From contig JAWLDA010000021.1 in the NCBI GenBank assembly GCA_041686855.1, forward strand, positions 1-54,165: a stretch of 54,165 nt of DNA, written 5' to 3'. This stretch comes from JAWLDA01 sp041686855 (GTDB lineage Bacteria > Bacillota > Limnochordia > DTU080 > RSA5). The notes under the pieces were generated by a model. It made no database searches and was not told where the DNA came from. It saw nothing but the letters and a program-made list of their open reading frames with translations. Below are positions 15,309 to 24,768 of the stretch, one piece after another. Made by a program: the position numbers and the translations under genes. Position 1 is the first letter of the stretch. The number at the start of each line of letters is the position of its first letter.

Positions 15309-16165
15309 CGGTACATGAACTCTTCTCGGTCGCCGGATCGGAGTGCCGTTCGTTTTTCCGCTCAGGTCTATTATGGAAGCTGAGTGGCGCGCTTCTCCTG
15401 CTACTCACGTCAGTCACCTTCGCTTCGTGGCCTCGCGTCGCCGCAGTGGGTGACCAAACGATCCCTCTCACCTGGAACTGGTTTTGTTACGTAAGTATGG
15501 CAGCCCTCTCGTACATAGCGCTCACTTTAGCCTCGGACGCCGTTGAGGCCGGCGGTCGAGTTCCCATGTACGAATGGGTTTACTACGAAGCCGCGCGGCC
15601 AGTGAGTGTCGTGATCGCACGGGGGTGTGCCGTTCTTCTCTTCACACTTATTTTATGGTCGATGACGGTGCCGATCGCCGTCGTGGCCTACGCTGCATCC
15701 CCTCTTTCCATTGACCAACTCGTCGGCGCAGCCCTCATCACGTTGACCCTGGTCGTGATTGCGACGGCAGCGGGGAGCATCGTCGGGGCAAGCGTCACGG
15801 AGCGAACATTCCGGTGGATCGCTGTGTTGACGATCATTGGGGCCTCCAGCGCTCTTTTGCTCATCGTCGGCGGATGGATCGGGCCGTCGGGCGCAGCCGG
15901 GATCGTCACCCTCAACCCGCTGGGAGCCATGCATCACTTCCTCGACGCAGACTCCTTTGCGATCAAGGAGCGTCGGTTCCCTTGGGCAAGCTGGACGGCT
16001 CTGTACGGCACTCTGGTTCTCATCCTCGGTGCCAGCGCCTACATTCGGCTCAGAGGATGGTTGCCGGCCGACGACCGGAGGATCACGCTCGCGGGGACCA
16101 AAGGTACCCGTACCGACAGGGCGAAGGATTCTGCCAATACGCATTCCGGAGGTGAGCCATTATGA
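15305..16165 (+). CDS. Six-span membrane protein, ABC-2-permease-like
   Basis: 286 residues with about six membrane spans (for example KLSGALLLLLTSVTFASW, CAVLLFTLILWSMTVPIAVV, LVGAALITLTLVVIATAAGS, IAVLTIIGASSALLLIVGGW, LYGTLVLILGASAYIRLRGW). The layout, with a cytosolic N-terminus and a polar segment after span two, resembles ABC-2-type permease subunits found in MoxR/VWA operons of other bacteria. No ATPase gene lies beside it, which is unusual. GTG at 15305 overlaps the stop of the preceding gene and has AGGGGGG upstream; its own stop overlaps the next ATG. Assignment rests on topology and context. Confidence 0.6.
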   Translation: MTVHELFSVAGSECRSFFRSGLLWKLSGALLLLLTSVTFASWPRVAAVGDQTIPLTWNWFCYVSMAALSYIALTLASDAVEAGGRVPMYEWVYYEAARPVSVVIARGCAVLLFTLILWSMTVPIAVVAYAASPLSIDQLVGAALITLTLVVIATAAGSIVGASVTERTFRWIAVLTIIGASSALLLIVGGWIGPSGAAGIVTLNPLGAMHHFLDADSFAIKERRFPWASWTALYGTLVLILGASAYIRLRGWLPADDRRITLAGTKGTRTDRAKDSANTHSGGEPL

Positions 16166-17580
16166 TCCCGCAGGGAGTGGAGGCGCTCCTAGAGAGGGTG
16201 AGGCGCCGGCACGCACAATCCTCCATCGCCACCTCCGTCTTTTGGGCATTGACGTGGGCCGTGGGTATTGCGACCGCCGTACGCACGCTTGCCCACCTCC
16301 TCTGGCACCAACCTTCCTGGCTGGTGAGCGCGGCGCTTTTCGCCTTGAGCGCCACCCTGGTGGCGTGGCTCCTCCGCCCTCAACCGCTCAGCCGCATTCA
16401 AGCCGCTCGGCTCATCGACGACCGGCTCAAGCTCAAAGATCGCCTGGCGACGGCCGTGGAGTGTCAACAGACTGACTCGCCAATCTTGTATTGGCTTCTT
16501 AAGGACGCCGAACAACAGGCGCAATTCGTCGATCCCCGTGAAGTGGCGCCGTTTCCCCCTCGGTGGGAACGCAAGGAGTGGATAGCGGCTGGCCTCACGG
16601 TCCTGTGTATCATCCTCTGGAGTGCACCGCTCCCCACCGGTTTGCTAAGGGCCACAGAGTCAACACCTTCCGCAACTAGCTCCCTAGACACGGCGGAAGC
16701 CGATATCCTCCGCCGCATCGACGCGATCCGGGAGCGTGCGGCGTCCACTCAGTCGCCACAGATGAGCAGCGTCGATCGGGAGGCTGAGGCGATTCAGGCA
16801 GGATTGCGGGACCGGTCATTGCGCATCGACGAGGCCAATGCGCTCCTGGGTCACCTCGAGCGCCGTCTCAACGCAGCCGAGGAGAGGGCCGGGCTCGCAC
16901 CGACCTACACCCAGCCCCAGGAGCCCATCGACCTCGAGCGTCTTCGCGACCTCTCCAAAGGTCTCAACACTGCCCAAGGAGAGCTGCGAACCATCCGTAT
17001 TGCGGCAGAACGCGTCACGCTGGAGCCACTGGAACCTCAAGACGAGGTCGACCCGTCGGCCCTTTCGCAGGCACAGGCTGTCGCCAGTATGAACGCCCAA
17101 GAGCGCTCGGACGGTGCCGAAATCGACAAGGGTGGCGGGGACGCCCAGGGAGAGGGGACGGAGCAGACCGAAGTGGCAAACCAACCGGGCGCAGGAACTA
17201 ACTCCTCCACACACGACGAGGAGACGAGCGGCGACGCCGGCGGTGCCGCGTCCACGGACGGAACGGAGTCCGAAGGTAATGGTAGCCAACCCTCTCAGCA
17301 AGACGGGCGCGACGATTTTGAAGAGGCCGCCCTTTCCCGGCGTCCCGGCGGCATCCGTGTCGTGGTGGGGCTTTCAGGCGCCAGGGGTGATGGCCCTCTT
17401 CGGGCCGCCTCTGTACCCACCTCGGTTCCGCCTCCTGAGCATCACGCAACAGGGGTCGAACCTCCCCTAGCCGCACCGACAAGCGGTACGGCCGCGTCGG
17501 CCGTTCTACGGGAGTCAATCCCTCTGGAGTATCGAGAGGTTGTGCGCCGTTACTTTCAATCGCTCGAGGCAGCCCCGTAA
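16162..17580 (+). CDS. Membrane protein with acidic low-complexity domain, Bat-operon type
   Basis: 472 residues. Two membrane spans near the N-terminus (about 24-44 and 52-70) and a third near 138-156 are followed by a helical region and a long Gly/Ser/Thr/Glu/Gln-rich acidic stretch (about 310-400). The C-terminus IPLEYREVVRRYFQSLE resembles the end of proteins that accompany MoxR/DUF58/VWA genes elsewhere. The first segment also recalls DUF4175-like proteins (RLIDDRLKLKDRLATAVE). The ATG overlaps the preceding stop (ATGA), indicating coupled translation. Function unknown; probably a membrane platform for the VWA proteins. Confidence 0.6.
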   Translation: MIPQGVEALLERVRRRHAQSSIATSVFWALTWAVGIATAVRTLAHLLWHQPSWLVSAALFALSATLVAWLLRPQPLSRIQAARLIDDRLKLKDRLATAVECQQTDSPILYWLLKDAEQQAQFVDPREVAPFPPRWERKEWIAAGLTVLCIILWSAPLPTGLLRATESTPSATSSLDTAEADILRRIDAIRERAASTQSPQMSSVDREAEAIQAGLRDRSLRIDEANALLGHLERRLNAAEERAGLAPTYTQPQEPIDLERLRDLSKGLNTAQGELRTIRIAAERVTLEPLEPQDEVDPSALSQAQAVASMNAQERSDGAEIDKGGGDAQGEGTEQTEVANQPGAGTNSSTHDEETSGDAGGAASTDGTESEGNGSQPSQQDGRDDFEEAALSRRPGGIRVVVGLSGARGDGPLRAASVPTSVPPPEHHATGVEPPLAAPTSGTAASAVLRESIPLEYREVVRRYFQSLEAAP

Positions 17581-17606
17581 TAATTTGTCATGTAAGGATG
17601 ATTCAT

Positions 17607-18614
17607 ATGACTGAGTCGAACATCGCAATAACGGAGTTGCAAGGACGTGTCGGGCGTCTTCGACGCGAGGTGGGCAAACTGATTGTCGGCCTGGATTCCG
17701 TAGTAGAAGAAGTGATCATCGCACTATTGTGTGGTGGACACGTGCTCCTCGAAGGAGCGCCTGGCTTAGGCAAAACTCAGCTGGTGAAGGGTCTAAGCCG
17801 CGGCCTTGAACTCACATTCTCCCGCATCCAATTCACCCCCGACTTGATGCCGGCCGACATCCTAGGTACCAACGTCCTTATCGCGGACGCCCTGGCTGCA
17901 GGTGAGCGTCGTGTCGTCTTTCAAAAGGGGCCGATCTTTGCCAACTTGGTCCTTGCTGATGAAATCAACCGCTCGACGCCCAAGACGCAGTCAGCCCTTC
18001 TCGAAGCCATGCAGGAGCAAAGCGTCACCATTGCCGGCCAGACGTACCGGCTCGACCTCCCCTTTTTTGTGATGGCAACCCAAAACCCCATTGAGATGGA
18101 AGGCACTTACCCCCTCCCCGAGGCGCAAATCGATCGGTTCTTCTTTAAACTTCGCCTTAACTTTCCGTCGCCGGACGAGTTGCGCAGCATCATTGACAAG
18201 ACGACCGGGGAGAGCGAGCCACAGCTCGAGCAGGTGATCACTCGGCAACAACTCTTAGATCTCCAGCGGTTGGTGCGGGAGGTTCCGATCGCTTCACACG
18301 TCACGGACTTCGCCATTGCGATCGTCTCTGCTAGCCACCCACAGCGTGACGAGAGCTCAACCGCCTCACCTGTCGAAGGTTATGTACGCTACGGAGCCAG
18401 TCCTCGAGGGGCCCAAGCGCTGGTGCTGGCAGCGAAAGCGCGAGCGCTTTTGCAGGGGCGCTTCAACGCCTCGATCGACGACGTGATGAACGTTGCACAC
18501 GCTGCCCTGCGACATCGAATTATCATGAGCTTTGAAGCGGAAGCCGACGGGGTCGACTCGGACTGGATCATCGACAAGCTCTTGGAACGGAATCGACCAA
18601 AGGTGGCTTCGTAG
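17607..18614 (+). CDS. MoxR-family AAA+ ATPase
   Basis: 335 residues, chaperone-like AAA+ ATPase of the MoxR group, which works with von Willebrand factor A proteins to mature or insert metals into partner complexes. Walker A is GAPGLGKTQ (about 50-58), Walker B is VLADEINR, sensor 1 is in ATQNPIEMEGTYPLPEAQ and is followed by IDRFFFKL, and the lid domain follows with the family block YGASPRGAQALVLAAKARAL. ATG at 17607 has AAGG 9-10 bases upstream; a more upstream ATG would sit on the ribosome-binding site. It is followed by the DUF58 gene after 2 bases, the standard MoxR-DUF58 pair. Confidence 0.93.
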   Translation: MTESNIAITELQGRVGRLRREVGKLIVGLDSVVEEVIIALLCGGHVLLEGAPGLGKTQLVKGLSRGLELTFSRIQFTPDLMPADILGTNVLIADALAAGERRVVFQKGPIFANLVLADEINRSTPKTQSALLEAMQEQSVTIAGQTYRLDLPFFVMATQNPIEMEGTYPLPEAQIDRFFFKLRLNFPSPDELRSIIDKTTGESEPQLEQVITRQQLLDLQRLVREVPIASHVTDFAIAIVSASHPQRDESSTASPVEGYVRYGASPRGAQALVLAAKARALLQGRFNASIDDVMNVAHAALRHRIIMSFEAEADGVDSDWIIDKLLERNRPKVAS

Positions 18615-18616
18615 GC

Positions 18617-19489
18617 GTGGTCCCACTCCCCCCCAAGCTTTTGGAATCACTAGCGAGACTCAGTTTCCGGCTGCCTACGGTCCGGCTTACCAGCGACCAA
18701 GGGGATCGTCGGAGCGCTCAGAGAGGCAACAGTGTAGAGTTTAGCGATTACCGCGAGTACGGTCCCGGCGACGATTTTCGTCATATCGACTGGAATATCT
18801 ATTCGCGCCTCGACCGGCTCTTTGTAAAAATGTTCGTCGAGGAACAGAATCAGACCGTACACGTCCTGCTCGACAGCAGTGCCAGCATGGAGATGGGCGA
18901 GCCGAGTAAGATGGCGTACGCCGAACAACTCGCTGCCGCTCTCGGCTACATAGCCCTCTCCAGCGGAGATCGTACCCGTCTCGCCACTGCGTCGACAGAG
19001 CTCAGGTGGCGGACGCCGATTCGGCGAGGGCGCCGGTACACAGGGGAGCTCCTGCGCACGGTACGGAAGCTTGAGACCGGTGGGATGACGCAACTCGCTC
19101 ACGCGCTGCGGCGCACCGGCGGAAAACACGAGCGCGCCGACACCACCGTTCTCATCAGCGACCTCTTCGATCCCCAGTGGCGTGACGCCGTCAACACCTT
19201 GGGGCGACGCGCTACTCGAGGGGTCCTCGTCCACCTCTTGGCCCCGGAGGATTTGAGTCCCAACCTTGTCGGCGAGTACAAGCTCGAAGATGCCGAGAGT
19301 GGTGAACGCCTTCTCCTTGAGCTCGATGGTCCCAGCGTCGCCGAGTACCACCGACGGGCACTTGCCTGGATCGACGAGATCCAACGATACGCAGCCTCCT
19401 GTGGCGTCGCTTGTTTCCACCTCGATACGACGCGTCCCATAGGGGACTTCCTCCTCAACACCCTACGACGAGGGGGCGTCCTACATTGA
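18617..19489 (+). CDS. DUF58 domain protein with VWA-like fold
   Basis: 290 residues. Characteristic DUF58 signature SDYREYGPGDDFRHIDWNIYSRLDRLFVK at about 41-70, preceded by the GDRRSAQRGNSVEF block, then a VWA-like domain with a MIDAS-type DSSASM motif (about 87-92). It has no membrane span and is expected at the inner face of the membrane with the MoxR ATPase. GTG start at 18617, two bases after the moxR stop; its stop overlaps the TTG start of the next gene. A typical MoxR partner, of unknown client here. Confidence 0.9.
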   Translation: MVPLPPKLLESLARLSFRLPTVRLTSDQGDRRSAQRGNSVEFSDYREYGPGDDFRHIDWNIYSRLDRLFVKMFVEEQNQTVHVLLDSSASMEMGEPSKMAYAEQLAAALGYIALSSGDRTRLATASTELRWRTPIRRGRRYTGELLRTVRKLETGGMTQLAHALRRTGGKHERADTTVLISDLFDPQWRDAVNTLGRRATRGVLVHLLAPEDLSPNLVGEYKLEDAESGERLLLELDGPSVAEYHRRALAWIDEIQRYAASCGVACFHLDTTRPIGDFLLNTLRRGGVLH

Positions 19490-21525
19490 GCTTCTTCAGT
19501 CTAGGGTGGCTGATCGCAGGGGCAATCACCGTGGGGAGTGTTCTGTGGCTGCACCGACTCCGACCGCCTCGCCGCACGGAAAGGGTCTCGAGTCTCATCT
19601 TGTGGGCGGAAGTTCACAAAGAGTCTGTCGCCAATCGTAAGCGTCGCCGCATCCTCTCGAGCCTAATCCTTCTGGCACAGGTGAGCGCCCTAGCGATCCT
19701 GGCGTTTGTCCTGGCAGGCCCCCATCTCCTGGGGGCGCGTCCCGAGTTACACGTCGCTTTTCTCGTAGACACCTCGGCCAGTATGACACTGGAGAGTAAC
19801 AGCGGCTCAACTCGCCAGGCAGAAGTGATTAAGAGGCTCACCGCTTTCTTAAATGAAGGCGATGCAGGCCGGTACACACTTATTACCTCGACAGGAGCGC
19901 CTCTGCGTTACGACGGCTCGTCGCTGTCGGCGTTGCGAGCCGCGCTCGCCAATCTCTCCAGCCCGATAGGAGCGAGTGACTGGACCGAAGCGCTGCAGAC
20001 GTTGGAGGTCCTCTCCGATCCCCGCAATCCTCCGTTTGTCGTCGTCGCCACAGATGGGACCGTGACCTCCCAAGACGCGTCCCTCCTTCACGGCCTGGCT
20101 GCCACCGTCCCCGTCTTCGCGCTTCAGGTGGGTGAAGGGCTCGATAATGTAGCGATTACTGAACTGACGGCTCGTCCTGTCACCGGTGGCGCCGACACCG
20201 TTCAGGTGCTGATCAACGTAGCCAATTTTGGCACGCGTCATGAGGAGATACGGCTAGAAGTGCACTCCGCCTCTCCCCGTCACGTGGGAGCCGAGGCAGG
20301 CGTGGAATCCGGAGGGGAGAGCGGATCGGGGATACGCATTGAGGAGGAGTCCATGCATTCTCTTTACGAAGGGACCCTCACCTTAGGTCCGAAAGCTCAG
20401 GAGCGAGTGGTCGTTAACCACACGTGGACACCTGGCTCGGCGCTACGAGCGCGCGTCGACCACGGCGATGCACAGCCACTGGATAATACCGCCTATCTCG
20501 TGGCACCACCCGACACGCCTTTTCGCACTCTTCTCGTCGGCCGCGGGAGCGAACTGCTTCACACGGGTTTAGCGACACTAGACGACATTCGGCTCGACAA
20601 CACACTCCTCGCCAATCCACCACGCGCGTTGGCAGCAGAGTACGATCTCGTCATCTTTCACGACCAACCCGTTCCAGATGAGTTTGAAGGGACGGCGCTC
20701 GCACTACGCTCCGGACGTGAGGCGGGGACGAACGACCCGGGTGTCGAGGTGACCTGGTGGCATCCATCCCATCCCCTCTCTCGCTTTGTGGATTGGCAAA
20801 GCCTCGCTCCGGGCCCCGCCAAACCCTTGGGGGTGACGCCTGGGGCCCGCGTCTTGGTCGAGTCGTCTGCCGGTCCACTCGTGACGGTCGAAGAGAACCA
20901 ACGCCAGCGGATCGTCAATGTGTCCATCCCCTTAGAACGCAGCGACTTTCCCTTTCGAGTCGCGTATCCGATCTTTCTTCACAATGTGATCCTCTGGGCA
21001 TCCAATCTGACCGTGGAGAACCCGATGAGCTTGCCGCTGGGAACCCTGCCGAGCGCGGCAATAGCCAAAGTCAGTCTTGGGACCGGCACATCCGTAATGA
21101 TCGAGCCGTGGCAGTGGCCGGGGGATTCTCCCTCCACTCCATTCACACTCACGGTTCTCGACAGTGCCCTGTGGAGCGAGTTGGCCAAACCTGGAGTGTA
21201 CACGTGGACGTCGGGAGGTACCACGGGCGTCTTTGGGACGGGGCTCCTCTCGGGCGACGAATCGGATCTCAGCCTAAACGGTAATCCCCGGGGGCTCTTG
21301 GACGTCATTCCCTCCCTAGGCGAACGCACCCTGAATGACCTGGGCGCCCCAATCGATGGCGACAAAGCTTCGACGCGACTGGGCACCCCTTCAACGCTGG
21401 TCTCGATCAACTCCCTCAGTGGGAAAATCGCAGTTTTCATCGTGGCATTGATACTCACGTTGGAGGCAGCGCTCTACATGCGTCGATTTGGCCGCCACAT
21501 CCGTCAAAGGAGCATCCAGCGATGA
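19486..21525 (+). CDS. BatA-like membrane protein with VWA domain
   Basis: 679 residues. The N-terminus LSFFSLGWLIAGAITVGSVLWLHRLRPPRRTERVSSLILW matches, by pattern, the BatA (aerotolerance) N-terminal module with two membrane spans, the second being ILSSLILLAQVSALAILAFVLA. A VWA domain with DTSASM follows, then a large beta-rich exported region and a C-terminal span (KIAVFIVALILTLEAALYM). TTG at 19486 overlaps the DUF58 stop (TTGA) and has GAGGGGG 9 bases upstream. Its own stop overlaps the next ATG. Bat-type proteins are thought to form a membrane complex with MoxR and DUF58 partners; the target is unknown. Confidence 0.85.
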   Translation: MSFFSLGWLIAGAITVGSVLWLHRLRPPRRTERVSSLILWAEVHKESVANRKRRRILSSLILLAQVSALAILAFVLAGPHLLGARPELHVAFLVDTSASMTLESNSGSTRQAEVIKRLTAFLNEGDAGRYTLITSTGAPLRYDGSSLSALRAALANLSSPIGASDWTEALQTLEVLSDPRNPPFVVVATDGTVTSQDASLLHGLAATVPVFALQVGEGLDNVAITELTARPVTGGADTVQVLINVANFGTRHEEIRLEVHSASPRHVGAEAGVESGGESGSGIRIEEESMHSLYEGTLTLGPKAQERVVVNHTWTPGSALRARVDHGDAQPLDNTAYLVAPPDTPFRTLLVGRGSELLHTGLATLDDIRLDNTLLANPPRALAAEYDLVIFHDQPVPDEFEGTALALRSGREAGTNDPGVEVTWWHPSHPLSRFVDWQSLAPGPAKPLGVTPGARVLVESSAGPLVTVEENQRQRIVNVSIPLERSDFPFRVAYPIFLHNVILWASNLTVENPMSLPLGTLPSAAIAKVSLGTGTSVMIEPWQWPGDSPSTPFTLTVLDSALWSELAKPGVYTWTSGGTTGVFGTGLLSGDESDLSLNGNPRGLLDVIPSLGERTLNDLGAPIDGDKASTRLGTPSTLVSINSLSGKIAVFIVALILTLEAALYMRRFGRHIRQRSIQR

Positions 21526-24341
21526 GCCTCGGTCCCCTTTCGCTCGTTGCCCCGTGGTGGCTGGCGCTCCTTCCCCTGGCAGGGTACGCGTTTTGGCTCT
21601 GGCGCCAGATTCCGGAGTGGAATGCACAGCGCCCCCTTCTAATAAGCCTCCCCTACGTACGTCTAAGCGCCGTCCTTGCATTGGTTCTTGCCTGCGCCGG
21701 CGCTGAGTGGAGTACGCTAAGTCGCGGTGTCGACATGCACGTCTTCCTTGATCGATCTGCCAGCATTGGGACTGACGCGCGGCGCCAAAGCGACCTGGCC
21801 GTCGAGAGCATTCTATCGATGATGGGCAGGAGTGATCGCATGGCAACGTATGTCTATGGACGAGACGTTGTGGTGCAGTCCCCGCTTTCGTCGGCGGAGA
21901 CGCTCACCCCAGCCACCGCTTTACCCGATCCAAGTGCCACCAACCTCGAGGCAGCAGTGCAGAGTGTACTACCTAGAGTGGACGAACGGGCCAACACACG
22001 CTTTGTGGTCATCTCCGACGGTATTGAGACCGCGGGGGACGTGGGCGAGTTGATTCCCCAGTTAAGCCGACTCGGAATCCCTGTCGACATCTTTCCACTC
22101 GGACAGCCCTCGTTGGAGGAGACTGCCGTCGAACGTCTAACGGCCCCACAAAGCGTCTCCCCGGACGAACCTTACTCCGTGCAGGCCGTCGTGAGCGCCA
22201 CCGCCCCTACTACAGCTGGTCTTTCGCTCTACCGAGACGGTCTCCTCATTGCGGATCACGAGACATCGCTCGAGGAGGGGCGGACAGTGGTTCGCTTCAC
22301 CGGTTTAAGTGAGCCCGGCGCAGCTGGGAGCGCCACGACCCTCGAGTTGCGCATTCGACCTCAACTCGACACGTTCACTGAAAACAATGTGGGCTTCGCG
22401 ACCGTTCAGATTCAAGGACCCGCCGGCGTGCTCGTGATCTCTGAGACAGCGCAACGCGCCCACGCGCTCGCAGCGCTCCTCGACCCCGCCCAGATCGAAT
22501 CCGTACCAACGACTCCTGCTGAGATGCAGCTCGATGTCGAGAGTTTGGTCCAGTATCGAGCGATTATCATCGACAACGTTCCAGCGCATCAATTCTCACC
22601 AAGGCAGTTGGATGAGGTGGCCCACTACGTCCAGTCGACGGGAGGCGGGCTCCTGGTAGTGGGCGGAGAGCGCAGCTTTGGGTTGGGCGGTTACCGTGGG
22701 ACTCGCCTCGAAGAGGTATTGCCGGTCTCAATGGACGCGCCGCAAAACCTCGTCATGCCTTCCTTGGCCATGGTGATGGTGATCGACCGCTCGGGGAGCA
22801 TGGCCCAACGGCAAGACGAGTTCTCAAAGCTTGACCTCGCGAAAGAAGCCGCATTGGGCGTCCTCGATGTGGTGCAGGATCACGATCTCCTCGGCGTCGT
22901 CGCCTTCGATTCGAATCCCGGCTGGGTGGTTCCTGTGGAGCCGGTGAGCAATCGAGTGCTCTTTGCCGCCCCGATCGCCGCAGTCACGTCGGACGGGGGC
23001 ACTAACATCGGCCCCGCCCTTATCGCAGCACATACCGGACTGCAAGAGGCTGAAGCGGCCGTCAAACACGTCTTGCTCCTGACCGACGGCATCTCATCCC
23101 CTGCCGATTTCGAAGAGATCGCCAATGCGATGGTGACAGACGGTATCACCATCAGCACGGTGGGAATCGGTCGAGACGCCGATCGAGAGCTCCTGCGCCA
23201 ATTGGCAGAGTGGGGCGAGGGCCGGACTTACTACACGGACGACATCCACTCCGTACCCCAAATCTTCGCCACCGAAACAACAATTGTCTCACGACCCCTT
23301 CGAGTGGACGAACCGTTCGCGCCTCGATGGGACCAGCAAGCCGAGTTTTGGTCGGAGTCCGTCTCCTTACCCGCGCTGGGTGGGTATGTTCGTACGACTG
23401 CAAAGGCAGCCTCCGCAGTCCACTTGCGTGCGCCCGACGATGCACCGATTTTATCCACGTGGCGCCACGGACTAGGACGCACTGCGGCGTTTGCCTCGTC
23501 TCTGAGTGGAGCATGGGGCGGCGCATGGGACGAATGGCCCCGAAGCCGGGCGTTTTGGAGTCAGCTCCTGCGCTGGTTGATGCGCTCTGATCCCGCCGAA
23601 GGGCTCTACCCGCAACTACTCCTCGACGGAGCGAGCGGTGTCATCACCGTCGACGCGCTTGCACCGAACGGTGAGTACGTCAACTTCCTCGATCTCGAGG
23701 CACAGGTTCGTACTCCTGATGGCGACGATCTTCTCGTCCCACTCACGCAACGACAACCCGGCCGGTACCAGGCGGAGTTTCCCGCTCGGAGTCAGGGTGC
23801 ATACGTCGCCACGATCATCGAACGGAGTGCCCGGGAGACGAGCCTTCCCGACGAGGAGCGCCGAGCCGTAACCGTCGGAGCAATCCTTCCATATCCGGAA
23901 GAGTATCGCACGCTCCGCCCTGAGACTGGATCGCTGTATAGACTTGCTCTAAGCACACAGGGCCTTATCATCAGAGATACAACCACCGAGTCGATCGCCA
24001 GACTCTTCACCCATCCGCATCCGGTGAGGCGTTCGCATGCATTGGCGCCGTGGCTCCTCGCCCTCGCGTTTTGTGCGTTCCTTGCGGATATTTTCGTGCG
24101 CTACCTCTCGGCGGACGTCCTGACGCGGGCCCGTAGAGCCCTAGACACGGCAGTCACGTCGTTGGGGGGGGCCGGGGATTCCCCGGTGCGAAAGTTACAA
24201 GAGCGCATGCGAGCGGAACAGGCGTACGTTGACGAGCTGATGCAGCGGCGGGAGCGTTCGAGTCGTGAGGAGATTCAACGCTCTGCACAGGCAGGGCGCC
24301 ACTTGGCGACTCGCAGAAAAGGGGAGGACGAGGAGCGTTAG
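21522..24341 (+). CDS. Double-VWA membrane protein with amidotransferase-like domain
   Basis: 939 residues, last and largest gene of the operon. N-terminal spans (WWLALLPLAGYAFWLW, VRLSAVLALVLACAGA) are followed by a first VWA domain (FLDRSASIG, a DxSxS motif), a beta domain, a glutamine-amidotransferase-like segment (YVQSTGGGLLVVGGERSFGLGGY) and a second VWA domain with a classic MIDAS DRSGSM. Near the C-terminus are a span (WLLALAFCAFLADIFVRYL) and a charged, probably coiled-coil cytosolic tail of about 80 residues. Similar VWA plus amidotransferase-like proteins accompany BatA-like genes in other bacteria. It is followed by a bidirectional terminator before the convergent ndk. Confidence 0.85.
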   Translation: MSLGPLSLVAPWWLALLPLAGYAFWLWRQIPEWNAQRPLLISLPYVRLSAVLALVLACAGAEWSTLSRGVDMHVFLDRSASIGTDARRQSDLAVESILSMMGRSDRMATYVYGRDVVVQSPLSSAETLTPATALPDPSATNLEAAVQSVLPRVDERANTRFVVISDGIETAGDVGELIPQLSRLGIPVDIFPLGQPSLEETAVERLTAPQSVSPDEPYSVQAVVSATAPTTAGLSLYRDGLLIADHETSLEEGRTVVRFTGLSEPGAAGSATTLELRIRPQLDTFTENNVGFATVQIQGPAGVLVISETAQRAHALAALLDPAQIESVPTTPAEMQLDVESLVQYRAIIIDNVPAHQFSPRQLDEVAHYVQSTGGGLLVVGGERSFGLGGYRGTRLEEVLPVSMDAPQNLVMPSLAMVMVIDRSGSMAQRQDEFSKLDLAKEAALGVLDVVQDHDLLGVVAFDSNPGWVVPVEPVSNRVLFAAPIAAVTSDGGTNIGPALIAAHTGLQEAEAAVKHVLLLTDGISSPADFEEIANAMVTDGITISTVGIGRDADRELLRQLAEWGEGRTYYTDDIHSVPQIFATETTIVSRPLRVDEPFAPRWDQQAEFWSESVSLPALGGYVRTTAKAASAVHLRAPDDAPILSTWRHGLGRTAAFASSLSGAWGGAWDEWPRSRAFWSQLLRWLMRSDPAEGLYPQLLLDGASGVITVDALAPNGEYVNFLDLEAQVRTPDGDDLLVPLTQRQPGRYQAEFPARSQGAYVATIIERSARETSLPDEERRAVTVGAILPYPEEYRTLRPETGSLYRLALSTQGLIIRDTTTESIARLFTHPHPVRRSHALAPWLLALAFCAFLADIFVRYLSADVLTRARRALDTAVTSLGGAGDSPVRKLQERMRAEQAYVDELMQRRERSSREEIQRSAQAGRHLATRRKGEDEER

Positions 24342-24353
24342 ACATCCTCGTCC
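24326..24353. terminator. Hairpin between the convergent VWA operon and ndk
   Basis: GGACGAGG (24326-24333) pairs with CCTCGTCC (24346-24353) around a 12-base loop that contains the VWA gene stop. On the minus strand it is followed by TCCCCTTTT, a fair terminator for the heme/ndk transcript; on the plus strand the tail is only CCTT. Probably used by both convergent transcripts. Confidence 0.6.
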
Positions 24354-24366
24354 CCTTCGTACGCGG

Positions 24367-24768
24367 TTATGCTCCAAAGAAACGTGCGATCTCCTCGCGA
24401 GCGTTCTCGGGACTGTCGGAAGCGTGGACGATATTGAAGGGATTCTCAATGGCGTAGTCACCGCGAATGGTTCCAGGCGCCGCTTTGAGCGGATCCGTCG
24501 CACCGAGGAGGTTGCGAACATGTTGAACCGCATTCGGACCTTCGAGTACGGCGTAGACCACCGGTCCGGCGGTGATGGCTTCGATCAGTTCCCCAAAGAA
24601 GGGTTTGTCGGAGTGATGCCCGTAATGCACCTTGGCCACATCGGGTGTCACCTGACCGACCGACAAGCGCTTGATGGCAAGCCCTTTGTTCTCAAAGCGA
24701 CGCAGGACCTCTCCAACCAACCCGCGTTTCACGCCTTCCGGCTTTACGATAATAAACGTCTGCTCCAT
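24367..24768 (-). CDS. ndk: Nucleoside diphosphate kinase
   Basis: Balances nucleoside triphosphate pools through a phosphohistidine intermediate. 133 residues, with the active-site block NIVHASDSPENAREEI and the N-terminal TFIIVKPEGVKRGL. ATG at 24768 overlaps the hemL stop (TGATG) and has AAAGGAG 8 bases upstream, so the two are translationally coupled; a GTG one codon earlier is possible. Last gene of the minus-strand supercluster. Confidence 0.96.
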   Translation of the reverse strand: MEQTFIIVKPEGVKRGLVGEVLRRFENKGLAIKRLSVGQVTPDVAKVHYGHHSDKPFFGELIEAITAGPVVYAVLEGPNAVQHVRNLLGATDPLKAAPGTIRGDYAIENPFNIVHASDSPENAREEIARFFGA

